NCBI GenBank assembly: GCA_026392535.1 | Contig: JAPLBX010000091.1 | Location: 1-22,443, forward strand | Direction of reading: 5' to 3' | DNA length: 22,443 nt | Source of the DNA: Actinomycetota bacterium | GTDB taxonomy: Bacteria; Actinomycetota; Actinomycetes; S36-B12; UBA5976 | Shown here: positions 1 through 8,910 of the stretch, piece after piece | Numbering within the stretch: the first letter of the stretch is position 1 | How the letters are laid out: each line of letters begins with the position of its first letter | Position numbers and translations under genes: made by a program | Notes under the pieces: generated by a model | Seen by the model: the letters and a program-made list of their open reading frames with translations, nothing else | Databases searched by the model: none | Told to the model about the DNA's origin: nothing

Positions 1-259
1 CCGGAGCGGCATTTGCAGGTGTTTGCGCATCGATAACAGCAATAACCGATCCGACTGGAACTGTTGCGTCCACATCAGCAAGAATTTCTAGGAGTATGCC
101 AGATGCTGGGGACGGAATTTCGGTATCAACCTTGTCAGTTGAAACTTCTAGTAGAGGTTCATCGGCGTTTACGTATTCGCCAACTTGCTTTAGCCAACGG
201 GTAACTGTGCCCTCGACAACGCTCTCACCGAGCGCTGGCATTGTGACGGAGACCGACAT
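1..259 (-). CDS. sucB: Dihydrolipoamide acyltransferase (E2), 5' part only
   Basis: Partial gene: 86 codons are visible and the rest lies beyond base 1. The product is the E2 subunit of a 2-oxo acid dehydrogenase, most likely the 2-oxoglutarate (succinyl-transferring) type, which passes the acyl group from a lipoyl arm to CoA. The visible part is an N-terminal lipoyl domain opening MSVSVTMPALGESVVEG, with the lipoylation site DKVDTE (Lys43) followed by IPSPASG. This wording is typical of actinobacterial SucB/DlaT. The ATG is preceded by AAGGAG about 11 nt upstream, which supports this start. It follows lpdA (its E3 partner) in the same direction with a 73-nt gap, so the two are probably co-transcribed. 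The acyltransferase domain is not visible, so succinyl- and acetyl-transferase cannot be separated here. Confidence 0.9.
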   Translation of the reverse strand, partial: MSVSVTMPALGESVVEGTVTRWLKQVGEYVNADEPLLEVSTDKVDTEIPSPASGILLEILADVDATVPVGSVIAVIDAQTPANAAP

Positions 260-332
260 GTCCGGCTCTACTCCTTTTTTGTCTCATCTCCCTCGTGAGG
301 AGAGTGGCTTATCTTGCCTTAGTTTGCCTACT

Positions 333-1715
333 TTAGGCGTGGGCGTGAAGAGGCTTACCCGCAAGGGCAAGATGGGCTTCACCGAGTGCTTCGTTCTGGG
401 TTGGGTGTGCGTGAACGTATGGCGCTACGTCCTCAGGAGTTGCTTCCCAGGCATAAATCAGCTGGGCTTCACCAATCTGCTCGCCAACCCTTGATCCGAT
501 CATGTGTACGCCCACGATTGGACCGCCATTTTTGGTGCGAACCAATTTGATAAATCCAGCAGTACCAAGAATTTGGCTCTTGCCGTTTCCACCAAGGTTG
601 TATTCGTATGACTCAACGTTGTCTGCGCCATATTTTTCTTTTGCTTGAGTTTCGGTATATCCAACAGAAGCGATTTCAGGTTCACAGTAAGTAACTCGCG
701 GAATTGCTTTTTCATCAATAACTCTTGGATTCAATCCAGCAATTTCTTCTGCTACAAATATGCCGTGTTGGAATCCGCGATGTGCGAGTTGCAATCCTGG
801 AACCAGATCACCTACCGCGTAGACGTTTGAAACGTTAGTTTGCAATCTATCGTTTGTTGGAATCCAACCACGATCAACTGTTATGCCAACTTCTTCAAAT
901 CCATGTCCGGAACCATTTGCTCCACGGCCAACAGCCACAAGAAGTAAATCTGCATCTATTGTTTCACCTGATTCAAGTGAGACCGTTACTTTTTCATCTG
1001 TTTGAGTTGCATTTGCAAACTTAACACCAGCTTTAACAGTGATGCCACGTTTTCTAAATGCCCGATCCAGTGCTTTGCTAACTGATTCTTCTTCAGCTGG
1101 CACAATGCGAGGCAAACCTTCGATTACGGTTACTTCAGAACCGAATGAACGCCAAACACTTGCAAACTCAACACCAATTACGCCGCCGCCAAGCACGATA
1201 ACTTTTGACGGAATCCAATCGAGATTAAGTGCTTGATCAGAAGTAACAATGCGGCCACCGATTTCTAATCCTGGAAGTGAGCGAGCATATGAACCAGTTG
1301 CAAGTACTACGTTCTTACCAACATAACGAGTTCCATCAACTTCAACTGCGTTGTTCGCAACTAGCCGGCCGTTACCTTCAATGTAAGTGATGCTCTTGCC
1401 GTGAGAAACTAAACCTTGCAAACCCTTGTATAACTTTGAAACAACACCATCGCGGTATTCGTTAACTTTGTTGATGTCGATACCTTGAAGTTCTGTGTAA
1501 ACACCGTAATGAGCAGAATCGCGAGCAAGGTCAGCGACTTCAGCTGCGTGAAGCAAAGCCTTTGTTGGAATGCAACCACGATGAAGGCAAGTGCCACCAA
1601 GTTTGTCGCGTTCAATTAATGCCACGTTTAGTCCAAGTTGGCTTGCGCGAAGTGCACATGCATAGCCACCGCTACCGCCACCCAAAATGACAATATCGAA
1701 ATTCTGATCAGACAT
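333..1715 (-). CDS. lpdA: Dihydrolipoyl dehydrogenase (E3)
   Basis: A 460-aa flavoprotein that reoxidises the dihydrolipoyl groups of 2-oxo acid dehydrogenases (and of the glycine cleavage H protein) with NAD+. It has the N-terminal FAD Rossmann motif GGGSGG (residues 12-17), the redox disulfide GGTCLHRGCIPTK (Cys43 and Cys48), a second nucleotide-binding GGGVIGVEFAS motif near residue 177, a GD motif in YAVGDL, and the C-terminal catalytic pair in HPTQNE (His437, Glu442). Length is normal for the family. It lies between pepA (95 nt upstream) and sucB (73 nt downstream) on the same strand, as expected for an actinobacterial pepA-lpdA-sucB cluster. The ATG start agrees with the usual N-terminus, although no strong Shine-Dalgarno sequence precedes it. 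gcvT is close by and also depends on an E3. Confidence 0.97.
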   Translation of the reverse strand: MSDQNFDIVILGGGSGGYACALRASQLGLNVALIERDKLGGTCLHRGCIPTKALLHAAEVADLARDSAHYGVYTELQGIDINKVNEYRDGVVSKLYKGLQGLVSHGKSITYIEGNGRLVANNAVEVDGTRYVGKNVVLATGSYARSLPGLEIGGRIVTSDQALNLDWIPSKVIVLGGGVIGVEFASVWRSFGSEVTVIEGLPRIVPAEEESVSKALDRAFRKRGITVKAGVKFANATQTDEKVTVSLESGETIDADLLLVAVGRGANGSGHGFEEVGITVDRGWIPTNDRLQTNVSNVYAVGDLVPGLQLAHRGFQHGIFVAEEIAGLNPRVIDEKAIPRVTYCEPEIASVGYTETQAKEKYGADNVESYEYNLGGNGKSQILGTAGFIKLVRTKNGGPIVGVHMIGSRVGEQIGEAQLIYAWEATPEDVAPYVHAHPTQNEALGEAHLALAGKPLHAHA

Positions 1716-1810
1716 CTCAAGACCTATCTTTAGTGTTCAGGGGCTTATTCTCTCCAAGCCTGAAGCGCAGAGCGAAACCAGTCCAAATTGTGAGTGCCTA
1801 TGAGCGCTAA

Positions 1811-3310
1811 CTAGCGCAATTTGAGCAAACCTGAGGCCACGTCTTCAGCGATGGTCACAAGCGTGCGGACAGCGCTACCGGTCGCACCCTTGGGGGTGTA
1901 ATCGAATGGACCTTCACTGTTGAAGGCGGGAGCAGCGATATCTAGGTGCGCCCATTTTTGCCCTGGCTTGATGAATTCCTGCAAGAAGAGTCCGCCGTAC
2001 AGGGCGCTGCCGATTGGCTCGGCAATATTCGCAATATCAGCGACAGCAGAATCGAGTTTTGGGCGATATTCGCTAGGAAGCGGAAGTGGCCACATTGATT
2101 CACCACTTCGGGTTGCAGCATCAACAACGTGATTGCGCAAATCATCGCTATTTGCCATTACGGCTGCAATTCGGCGACCAAGTGCAATAACCGCAGCACC
2201 AGTCAAAGTCGCAACATCAATCACGAGATCTGGTTTTGCTTCTTGCGCATACACAAGTGCGTCCATTAAAACTAGGCGACCTTCTGCGTCTGTGTCTAAT
2301 ACTTCAACGGTACGTCCACCATATGCGGTTACAACATCGCCAGGGCGCTGGGCACTTCCACTTGGCATGTTTTCAGCGCATGCCGCGAATGCTGTAATTG
2401 AAACTGGAATTTTCAATTCGGCAATGGCTGCGATTGCATTAATTACTGCAGCTGCTCCTGCCATATCAGCTTTCATTTCGTGCATTGACTGTTTAGGTTT
2501 GATTGAAATTCCACCAGTGTCGAATGTAATTCCTTTTCCGACAAAAGCAATATGTGCAACTGGCTTTAGTGGTCGATATTCAATTCGAATTAAGCGTGGT
2601 GGGTTTACTGAGCCTTGTCCAACCCCAACAATACCGCCAAAACCTTTTCGCTTAAGCATTTTTTCATCAAGAACTTCAATTTTTAGTTTTAACTCTTTCG
2701 CCAAACTAGTTGCATACTTAGCAACTTCAGCAGGCGGTAAATGTCCAGGTGCTGTGTTTGCGAGGTTTCGGGTTTCGTTTACGAAGTTGCTAACAATCTC
2801 GGCTCGATCAATCGCTTCACGAACCAATGGATTCTTTGCATCGCTTGAGACTAAAACAATTGCTTTTACACCTTCACGCTTTGCTGACACACTCTCTGAG
2901 CGATGTAAGTTGAATGAGTAGGAACCAAGTAGTGCACCTTGGGCAATTGCGCCGATTGCATCAACGTTTTCATCATCCACGACAATCGCAAGTTTCTTTG
3001 CACCAAATGAATTTCTACCAATAATGCCGGCAGCTTTTCGGAAAGTTTCGTGGTTTGGGTTTTCGCCAACACCTACGACCATAACAATTCCGTTGACCGA
3101 AATTGTGGAACCAGGAACTGATACCAATTCACTCGCACTGCCACTAAATTTCATTGATTTAGCTGCGGCAGCAAGCTTCTTGGATTGCACAGAAGTTAGC
3201 TTTCCAGCGCTAATGACAAAGCCTGTCTTTTCTTTGGTAGCAAAAACTGCAGTTATGTCGGCGGTAGGTAGGGTTGGGGTTACTGAGATTTGAGTCATGA
3301 GCAGAATCAT
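1811..3310 (-). CDS. pepA: Leucyl aminopeptidase, M17 family
   Basis: A 499-aa cytosolic metallo-aminopeptidase that removes N-terminal residues from peptides, typical of protein turnover. The C-terminal catalytic domain contains the metal-binding stretch VGKGITFDTGG with SIKPK following, a KADMAGAA motif, and DTDAEGRL, the M17 signature (normally NTDAEGRL, here with Asp in the first position). The N-terminal domain is more variable, as usual. The start is uncertain: the first ATG at 3310 has AAAGGG only 2 nt away, and a second ATG four codons later (3298) gives the more usual N-terminus MTQISVTP. The gene is divergent from gcvT, with 76 nt between 3310 and 3387, and is probably the first gene of a pepA-lpdA-sucB unit. 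A short GCGCT/AGCGC palindrome overlaps its stop codon. Confidence 0.95.
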   Translation of the reverse strand: MILLMTQISVTPTLPTADITAVFATKEKTGFVISAGKLTSVQSKKLAAAAKSMKFSGSASELVSVPGSTISVNGIVMVVGVGENPNHETFRKAAGIIGRNSFGAKKLAIVVDDENVDAIGAIAQGALLGSYSFNLHRSESVSAKREGVKAIVLVSSDAKNPLVREAIDRAEIVSNFVNETRNLANTAPGHLPPAEVAKYATSLAKELKLKIEVLDEKMLKRKGFGGIVGVGQGSVNPPRLIRIEYRPLKPVAHIAFVGKGITFDTGGISIKPKQSMHEMKADMAGAAAVINAIAAIAELKIPVSITAFAACAENMPSGSAQRPGDVVTAYGGRTVEVLDTDAEGRLVLMDALVYAQEAKPDLVIDVATLTGAAVIALGRRIAAVMANSDDLRNHVVDAATRSGESMWPLPLPSEYRPKLDSAVADIANIAEPIGSALYGGLFLQEFIKPGQKWAHLDIAAPAFNSEGPFDYTPKGATGSAVRTLVTIAEDVASGLLKLR

Positions 3311-3373
3311 GCCCTTTCATGTATTGGATTGGTGACTGGGGAGTCGAAATGTGTCGGGCAAAGCAGTCTTTAG

Positions 3374-3379
3374 TAACTT
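3374..3379 (+). promoter_or_regulatory. Putative -10 box for leaderless gcvT
   Basis: TAACTT (pattern TANNNT) ends 7 nt before the gcvT ATG at 3387, so transcription would begin at or next to the start codon. No clear -35 hexamer is seen. The only Shine-Dalgarno-like run (AGGG) is 3 nt from the ATG, too close to be typical. Inferred from pattern and from its recurrence before other genes here. Confidence 0.45.
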
Positions 3380-3386
3380 AGGGCTT

Positions 3387-4466
3387 ATGAGTATTGAACT
3401 TAAGCACACACCTCTATATGACTGGCATAAATCACAGGGCGCTAAAACCTCAGATTTCGGAGGCTGGGACATGCCGATTGAATATGTAGGGGTAGTTGCT
3501 GAGCACGAGATAGTGCGCACTTCGGTTGGGATTTTTGATGTTAGTCATATGGGGAAAATCGAAATCCAAGGTGAAAATGCAGCTGCTTGGCTGAACGCAA
3601 TCTTGACCAACGACATAGAAACCTTGCCTGATGGCAAAGCTCAGTACTCGATGTTGCTTAACAGCCTCGGTTGTGTGATTGACGATTTGATTGTTTACAA
3701 ATTCAGTAAAGATCTTCTTTGGATGGTGCCAAATGCATCCAATGCATCGGAAGTATTTAGAGTTCTAGAAACCTTCCAAACTCCTGGAATCACTTTAAAT
3801 AACCACCACAACGATTTCGGCATAATCGCAGTTCAAGGTCCCAAATCAGAAGATGCAATTGCATCATTAGGTTTGCCAGAAGTTTCACAATACATGAGCG
3901 CAGTTCAGGTAAAGTTGAAAGCAAAAGATGTAGTGCTTTGTAGAACTGGCTATACCGGTGAAATTGGTTTTGAAATCATTGCACCAAATGAAATTCTGCT
4001 GGAAGTATGGCAAGACCTAATCGCATTTGGCGCGTCACCAATTGGACTTGCTGCCCGCGACACTTTACGCCTTGAAATGGGCTATGCATTGCATGGTCAT
4101 GAAATTACTCAAGACATAAATCCAATCGAAGCAGGATTGAGTTGGGCAATCGCGTTTGATAAACCAAAATTCCAAGGAAGAGAAAACTTACTTGCCGTAA
4201 AAGAGGTGGGTGCAATCCGCAAACGAGTTGCACTCAGCGCTTTAGAGCGTGGGATTCCGCGTGCAGATATGAATGTTTTACAAGGCGAAGAAGTAGTGGG
4301 TGTGACCACAAGTGGCACATTCTCACCTTCTTTAAAAAATGGAATTGCCCTGGCATTGGTCGACACGAAAATAAAAATTGGTGATCAACTTGAACTAGAT
4401 GTTCGAGGCAGACGATTGAAAGTTGAAGTTGTCAAATTACCTTTTGTTGAGACGAAAACAAATTAG
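3387..4466 (+). CDS. gcvT: Aminomethyltransferase (glycine cleavage T protein)
   Basis: A 359-aa tetrahydrofolate-dependent T protein of the glycine cleavage system: it releases ammonia from the aminomethyl group on the H protein and forms 5,10-methylene-THF. The N-terminus LKHTPLYDWHKSQGAK with FGGWDMPIEY is diagnostic. Other family motifs are VSHMGK, DDLIVYK (folate-site Asp), GYTGEIGFEI, ARDTLRLEMG and a C-terminal SGTFSPSLKNGIA barrel. The ATG at 3387 was chosen because the family N-terminus begins there. A GTG at 3351 in the same frame has a good GGGGAG site 7 nt upstream and would add 12 residues without family support. A TAACTT box ends 7 nt before 3387 and suits a leaderless transcript. 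gcvP and gcvH are not in this window. Confidence 0.95.
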   Translation: MSIELKHTPLYDWHKSQGAKTSDFGGWDMPIEYVGVVAEHEIVRTSVGIFDVSHMGKIEIQGENAAAWLNAILTNDIETLPDGKAQYSMLLNSLGCVIDDLIVYKFSKDLLWMVPNASNASEVFRVLETFQTPGITLNNHHNDFGIIAVQGPKSEDAIASLGLPEVSQYMSAVQVKLKAKDVVLCRTGYTGEIGFEIIAPNEILLEVWQDLIAFGASPIGLAARDTLRLEMGYALHGHEITQDINPIEAGLSWAIAFDKPKFQGRENLLAVKEVGAIRKRVALSALERGIPRADMNVLQGEEVVGVTTSGTFSPSLKNGIALALVDTKIKIGDQLELDVRGRRLKVEVVKLPFVETKTN

Positions 4467-4536
4467 CGAACTAAACAACAAATTTTGATTTCAAGAAGCT
4501 TTAACAAATCTGAGCGAAATCAACGAGAGAAACAAA

Positions 4537-6522
4537 TCAATTTGCGTTAAGTCTCGAACCAATGAATTTGGCAAGTCGACCTGGCTCTGGTTTACCGAAC
4601 CAATAACCCTGACCATGCAGAACGCCCAAAGATCGTAATGTTTTGCGTTGAGCATCAGATTCGACGCCTTCCACCACCAGCATCATGTTCAGCGCATTGG
4701 TTAATTGGACCAAAGCTTTAACGATTGCCTGTTTAGGTTCACTATCTGCTAAATCCTGGGTGAATGTTCGATCAAGTTTCACGATGTCCACCGGTAATTG
4801 ATTTAGTAGGCCGAGAGATGAATAGCCAGTTCCAAAATCATCGAGCGCAATCTTGCATCCGAGTTCCCGCACGCGCTTCAGCGGCTGATTCACAATAGCT
4901 GGATCAATCACAGTGTGTTCGGTGACTTCGATAATTAATCTTTCTGGTGGGAGAGCGGTCTCGGCCAAAATATCTCGTAAATCTTCCACAAACCTCACAT
5001 CACGGAGTTGGCTTGCAGAGACATTCACCGAAACACTTCTGTCTTCTGTTAGTGCACCTGCAGCACAAGCTTCTCGAATCACCCAGCGACCTAAATCAAC
5101 GATCAATCCAGAGTCTTCTGCAATCGCCATGAAGTCCTTAGGCATAAGTAGGACATCTTCACCACGCCGCCATCTGACTAGCGCTTCGAGTGTGTGAACC
5201 TGACTATTCTTTAAATTAACAATTGGTTGCCAATGAAGTAGTAACTCATTGTTGGAGATTGCCTTTCGCAAAGCATTCTCGGTATCTAACCTTCGGCTGA
5301 AGGTGTCTCCCAATTCTTCAAAGTGTTTAACATTTGAGCTGCTTTGAGCTTTTGCGCGATACATAGCGATATCAGCATTTCGCAAGAGCTGGTTTGCGTT
5401 GGAATCCGAATTTGAAGTCGATATTCCGATACTCACGCCAATTTGTATCTCTTGCTCGTCGGTCACAAAAGGTTTGGACAAAGCGCGAGTCAAACGTTCG
5501 GCAGTTCTCAATCCGGCTTCTCGATCTTCTACCTGTGTGGAAACTACGACGAATTCATCACCTCCAAATCGAGCAACGAAATCTTCCGGGTCAACAGCCT
5601 TAGAAATTCTGCTTGCCGCCTCAGCCAGGATCTCGTCACCGGTTACGTGACCAAGCGAGTCGTTTACTATCTTGAAGCGGTCAAGATCGCAAAAGAAGAC
5701 CACAACATTAGTTCTAGGCTCAATTGCCAATAGTTCTGAAATCTTTTCTTTCAGTGTTGTTCGGTTTGGTAGTCCAGTTAGAGCGTCATGCTTTGCTTGA
5801 TGTGAAAGTTGGTCAGTTGCATGCTGCAGCGCAGCGCGCGCACTTTCAACTTTTGCACGTTCGGACGAAATAATCAATCGAGAGCGTCGATAAGCGTCTG
5901 CAACGCTAAATGAAATCCAAGACAGAAGCCAAACTGACAGTGCCAAACATAAAAAGAGCAAAATCGCTTGATTGCGCTCATTAGTAGCACGAACTTCAGC
6001 TAACACTCGAACTTTTGCTACCGCGCTAGATTGATAATCTGCTAGCCAGTTACGAGATTCACGTAAGACAATTGCGCGAGCATTTTGAGATAACGGATTG
6101 TAGGAAAAATTGCCTTCCAACGAGGTGGTAAGAATGGTAAATGCATTGTTGAAATCCGCGCTTACAACATTTGAGGCAATCTCATCTTTTTCATCAAATT
6201 TACTTAGTTGAAATTCAATGTTTGTAGCAAGACCTTTTACGGTGGTTGGCACAACTTGGCCATAAGTCATGTCGTCATAAAGCTGGATAAATTGCTGGGT
6301 ATTACGTTGCGTTGTAAGAATCGATGACGCAGTATCTTCGACGCTCAGTAAGTATTGGGTTTCACGATCGCGAGCATCAGCATTTCGAAATGCACTTACA
6401 CCCAGAGCGGCAAGCAGCGTTACTAATATGATTGCCGTTAATGCATGTGAGGTACGCAAACCAATTCTGATGGACTCGATTTCACTCGAGTCTTCAACTT
6501 GAGAATTGATTCCGATACTCAC
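4537..6522 (-). CDS. Membrane-anchored GGDEF-EAL cyclic-di-GMP protein
   Basis: About 661 aa from the GTG at 6522 (an upstream in-frame TTG at 6570 would add 16 residues and overlap the previous gene). It has a short cytoplasmic N-terminus, a membrane helix at about 27-45, an extracytoplasmic sensory region at 46-185 of no recognised family, a second helix at about 186-207, then GGDEF and EAL domains. The GGDEF motif (320-324) is exact, but the inhibitory RxxD site four residues long and five residues upstream reads DPED, so product inhibition is probably absent. The EAL domain keeps the expected catalytic residues: E446 of EAL, N500, E532, D561-D562, K582, E618 and Q638. Both synthesis and hydrolysis of c-di-GMP are therefore possible. 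The start lies 7 nt after the stop of the ECF S-component gene, implying co-transcription and perhaps translational coupling. Confidence 0.9.
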   Translation of the reverse strand: MSIGINSQVEDSSEIESIRIGLRTSHALTAIILVTLLAALGVSAFRNADARDRETQYLLSVEDTASSILTTQRNTQQFIQLYDDMTYGQVVPTTVKGLATNIEFQLSKFDEKDEIASNVVSADFNNAFTILTTSLEGNFSYNPLSQNARAIVLRESRNWLADYQSSAVAKVRVLAEVRATNERNQAILLFLCLALSVWLLSWISFSVADAYRRSRLIISSERAKVESARAALQHATDQLSHQAKHDALTGLPNRTTLKEKISELLAIEPRTNVVVFFCDLDRFKIVNDSLGHVTGDEILAEAASRISKAVDPEDFVARFGGDEFVVVSTQVEDREAGLRTAERLTRALSKPFVTDEQEIQIGVSIGISTSNSDSNANQLLRNADIAMYRAKAQSSSNVKHFEELGDTFSRRLDTENALRKAISNNELLLHWQPIVNLKNSQVHTLEALVRWRRGEDVLLMPKDFMAIAEDSGLIVDLGRWVIREACAAGALTEDRSVSVNVSASQLRDVRFVEDLRDILAETALPPERLIIEVTEHTVIDPAIVNQPLKRVRELGCKIALDDFGTGYSSLGLLNQLPVDIVKLDRTFTQDLADSEPKQAIVKALVQLTNALNMMLVVEGVESDAQRKTLRSLGVLHGQGYWFGKPEPGRLAKFIGSRLNAN

Positions 6523-6529
6523 AGGGACA

Positions 6530-7303
6530 CTATTGCCTACCTGTGTGCTCCGCGGAATGACTGACCACAATCTGGCGAGTAAATCGGCGAATAACTTTCA
6601 AAAGTTGCGGTGCGCTGACCGCGACTAAAGCCGCAGTTAGCAAACTTCGGGGAATGTCAAAGCCGGCACTTGTAATGAGTGAGAAGTTGATCCAAGCGCC
6701 GAGTCTCTCGATTGGACTATCTGCTGGATTGAAACCTATGCCTGATTGCAAACCCATTGTGTTTGGCCAAAACCAAAGATTTAGAAACCAACCGAGCAAG
6801 AATCCAGTCACTGCGGCATAAACAGTTAGCATCCAGACTTCAATGCCTCCGCGGAATTTCGGCAACAAACCAGCGCCGCAGCCAATCATTGCAGCCAACA
6901 GCATTTGATAGGGGACCCATGGCCCAATCGCGCCAGTAACAAATCCACTTGTGAGCATGGCTGTAACCCCAAGTACGAATCCAATATGAGCACCAAGTGC
7001 TCGTCCAGCAATAATGAAAACTGCCCACATAGGTTCAATACCTGCGACACCTGCACCAAGCGGCCGAACCGCAACTGCCAGCGCGGTGAGAATTCCAACT
7101 AGTGCCAAGGTCCGGGTGTTTAGTTGCTGACTCAAAAGGTCACTCGCGATTAATGCGAGGGCGATTGGTAGCAAAATTAGTGAAAGGGTGGGACCTGAAT
7201 ACTGCTGCCAAGTTCCAATCGATTCCGAACTTGCAAATATCGGCCATCCCAATGCACAGCCACCGGCTATAAATCCAAATGCAAGAAGCAAATTGGATTT
7301 CAC
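6530..7303 (-). CDS. ECF transporter S component-like membrane protein (B12-type)
   Basis: A 257-aa, very hydrophobic protein with about six predicted helices and a basic C-terminus. Weak motifs and context fit a substrate-binding S component of an energy-coupling-factor importer: it follows EcfT and the EcfA-A' ATPase in one operon controlled by a cobalamin riboswitch. The central segment AVRPLGAGVAGIEPMWAVFI, followed by a GFVLGVTAMLTSGFVTGAIGP region, resembles actinobacterial ECF S components annotated beside SCO2322-type genes. The GTG start overlaps the ATPase stop in a GTGA, so the genes are translationally coupled. The likely substrate is cobalamin or a corrinoid precursor, inferred from the riboswitch rather than from any binding residue. 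Cobalt or dimethylbenzimidazole uptake are alternatives. Confidence 0.8.
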   Translation of the reverse strand: MKSNLLLAFGFIAGGCALGWPIFASSESIGTWQQYSGPTLSLILLPIALALIASDLLSQQLNTRTLALVGILTALAVAVRPLGAGVAGIEPMWAVFIIAGRALGAHIGFVLGVTAMLTSGFVTGAIGPWVPYQMLLAAMIGCGAGLLPKFRGGIEVWMLTVYAAVTGFLLGWFLNLWFWPNTMGLQSGIGFNPADSPIERLGAWINFSLITSAGFDIPRSLLTAALVAVSAPQLLKVIRRFTRQIVVSHSAEHTGRQ

Positions 7304-8910
7304 GATCCGCCTCTATCTAATGCAGTTCTAACATCGTTCACAGATAACCAACCAGCTGGTGCAAGAGCACGAGCGGTAATTGAGCTGAATGCATTTGAAT
7401 TTGTAAGAATTTCGCTGGTCGGGCCATTGGCGACTATTGAACCTTCGCTAAGGACGATCACTTGATTAGCGATTTCGGCAACTAGTTCAACATCGTGAGT
7501 TGCAAGAATCACAGTTTGACCAGCTGCAACGCATTTCTTGAGTAAAACAACCAACTCAGCTTTACCATGTGAATCGAGGCCTCGAGTAGGTTCATCAAGT
7601 AACAGCATCTTGGGATTTGCAGCCAATGCGATTGCAAGTGCCAATCCGAGTCTTTGCCCTTCGGATAAATCACGAGGATGTTGATTGTCTTCGACATGCG
7701 GGGAAATGAGTGCCAACAAAGATCGGGTTGCACCAAGCGCTGTGTGACGAAGTTTGTCTGAGAGTTTGCATTCATCTGCCACCCGATCGCACAAAAAGAG
7801 GTCACTTGGGTTTTGCGGGATGATGCTGACAACTTTTAACAATTCTTGACCCACAAGGACTGCAGGATTTTCATCTGCTATTTCGATTGAACCACTTTTT
7901 GGGACATTATCACCCATCAAGGTGTGAAGCAAAGTTGTTTTGCCAGAGCCATTTCTTCCCATTAAGGCTGTGATCGTGCCTTGAGCGCAATCAAAAGAAA
8001 TATCATGGAGAATTTCATTATCTTCCTTTTGCAAGGTAATTGATTCGGCAAGCAAAATAGGTGCGATGTCTTTGTTTTGGATCAAGCGCAGTGGTGGGGT
8101 TTTGCCAGCCAACATTTGCCGCAGTGGTTCAATAGATTTTCGTAACTCGCTTACTGTTAGAGGTGATTGAGAAATTCCAGCTAGTTCCGCTAGTTGTGTG
8201 ATAGCAGGTTTATGTTGCAAGTGAAAGACGCTTTCGCTAGGTGATAAAAGCTTCGGTGCCTCATCTTGATTTAGTACCAAGACTGAATCAGCATGTTGCA
8301 AGATTCTTTCAATTCTGTGCTCGGAGATGAGTACTGTGATTCCTAAATCCTGAACAAGTCGGTGTAACACGGTCAAAATTTCATCAGCAGCTATGGGGTC
8401 CAATGCGCTAGTTGGTTCGTCTAGCAAAAGCACTTTTGGTTCAAGTGTTAGAGCAGAAGCAATTGCTACTCGCTGTTTTTCGCCACCACTCAATGTTGCA
8501 AGTTCCCGAGTTCGTAGATTTTGCAAACCTAGTAGATCTATAACCTCTTCAAGTCGCTTCCACATTTGGCTTGGTTCAAAGCCGTGAGTCTCCATTCCAA
8601 AAACAATCTCATCCTCGACATTTTGTGCAACAAAGGTGTCATCTGGATTTTGGCTTACGGTTGCAACTAAATGTGACCACTCCTGCGGGCTAGCATTATG
8701 TGAATAGATGCCATCGATACTGATTGATCCAGATAAAGAGCCACCGGTGAAATGCGGGACCAAACCGTTAATGATTCCGATTAGGGTGCTCTTGCCGCAA
8801 CCGGTTGGCCCGACTATCAGAACTAATTGACCTTCACGAATTTGCAAATTCAGGTTCTGATGAACAGGCTTGTTCTGGTACTCAAATGAAATGTTCTCTA
8901 ACCTAATCAT
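7300..8910 (-). CDS. Fused double ATPase of an ECF transporter (EcfA-EcfA')
   Basis: A 536-aa protein with two complete ABC ATPase domains in one chain, equivalent to EcfA1 plus EcfA2 (CbiO type). Domain 1 has Walker A GPTGCGKST (34-42), signature LSGGEKQR (from 140), Walker B LLLDEPTSALDP and an H-loop His in ISEHR. Domain 2 has Walker A GRNGSGKTT (318-326), signature LSEGQ (415-419), Walker B LLLDEPTRGLDS and ATHD. No motif is missing, so both sites should be competent. It powers the EcfT/S-component module encoded on either side. Its ATG overlaps the EcfT stop (ATGA), and its TGA overlaps the next GTG, giving tight coupling on both sides. Fusions like this are common for dedicated actinobacterial ECF importers. 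Confidence 0.93.
   Translation of the reverse strand: MIRLENISFEYQNKPVHQNLNLQIREGQLVLIVGPTGCGKSTLIGIINGLVPHFTGGSLSGSISIDGIYSHNASPQEWSHLVATVSQNPDDTFVAQNVEDEIVFGMETHGFEPSQMWKRLEEVIDLLGLQNLRTRELATLSGGEKQRVAIASALTLEPKVLLLDEPTSALDPIAADEILTVLHRLVQDLGITVLISEHRIERILQHADSVLVLNQDEAPKLLSPSESVFHLQHKPAITQLAELAGISQSPLTVSELRKSIEPLRQMLAGKTPPLRLIQNKDIAPILLAESITLQKEDNEILHDISFDCAQGTITALMGRNGSGKTTLLHTLMGDNVPKSGSIEIADENPAVLVGQELLKVVSIIPQNPSDLFLCDRVADECKLSDKLRHTALGATRSLLALISPHVEDNQHPRDLSEGQRLGLALAIALAANPKMLLLDEPTRGLDSHGKAELVVLLKKCVAAGQTVILATHDVELVAEIANQVIVLSEGSIVANGPTSEILTNSNAFSSITARALAPAGWLSVNDVRTALDRGGS

Noticed and set aside
96..494. 132-aa plus-strand open frame across the sucB-lpdA junction
   Set aside because: Antisense to two genes with strong family motifs; no recognisable domain of its own.
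2133..2921. 262-aa plus-strand open frame opposite pepA
   Set aside because: It mirrors the pepA coding frame; composition is that of an antisense shadow and there is no ribosome-binding site or family motif.
4485..4523. Inverted repeat TTGATTTC / GAAATCAA between gcvT and the GGDEF-EAL gene as a shared terminator
   Set aside because: Only 8 AT-rich base pairs around a 23-nt loop and no T-run; too weak to call, although the convergent position makes a terminator plausible.
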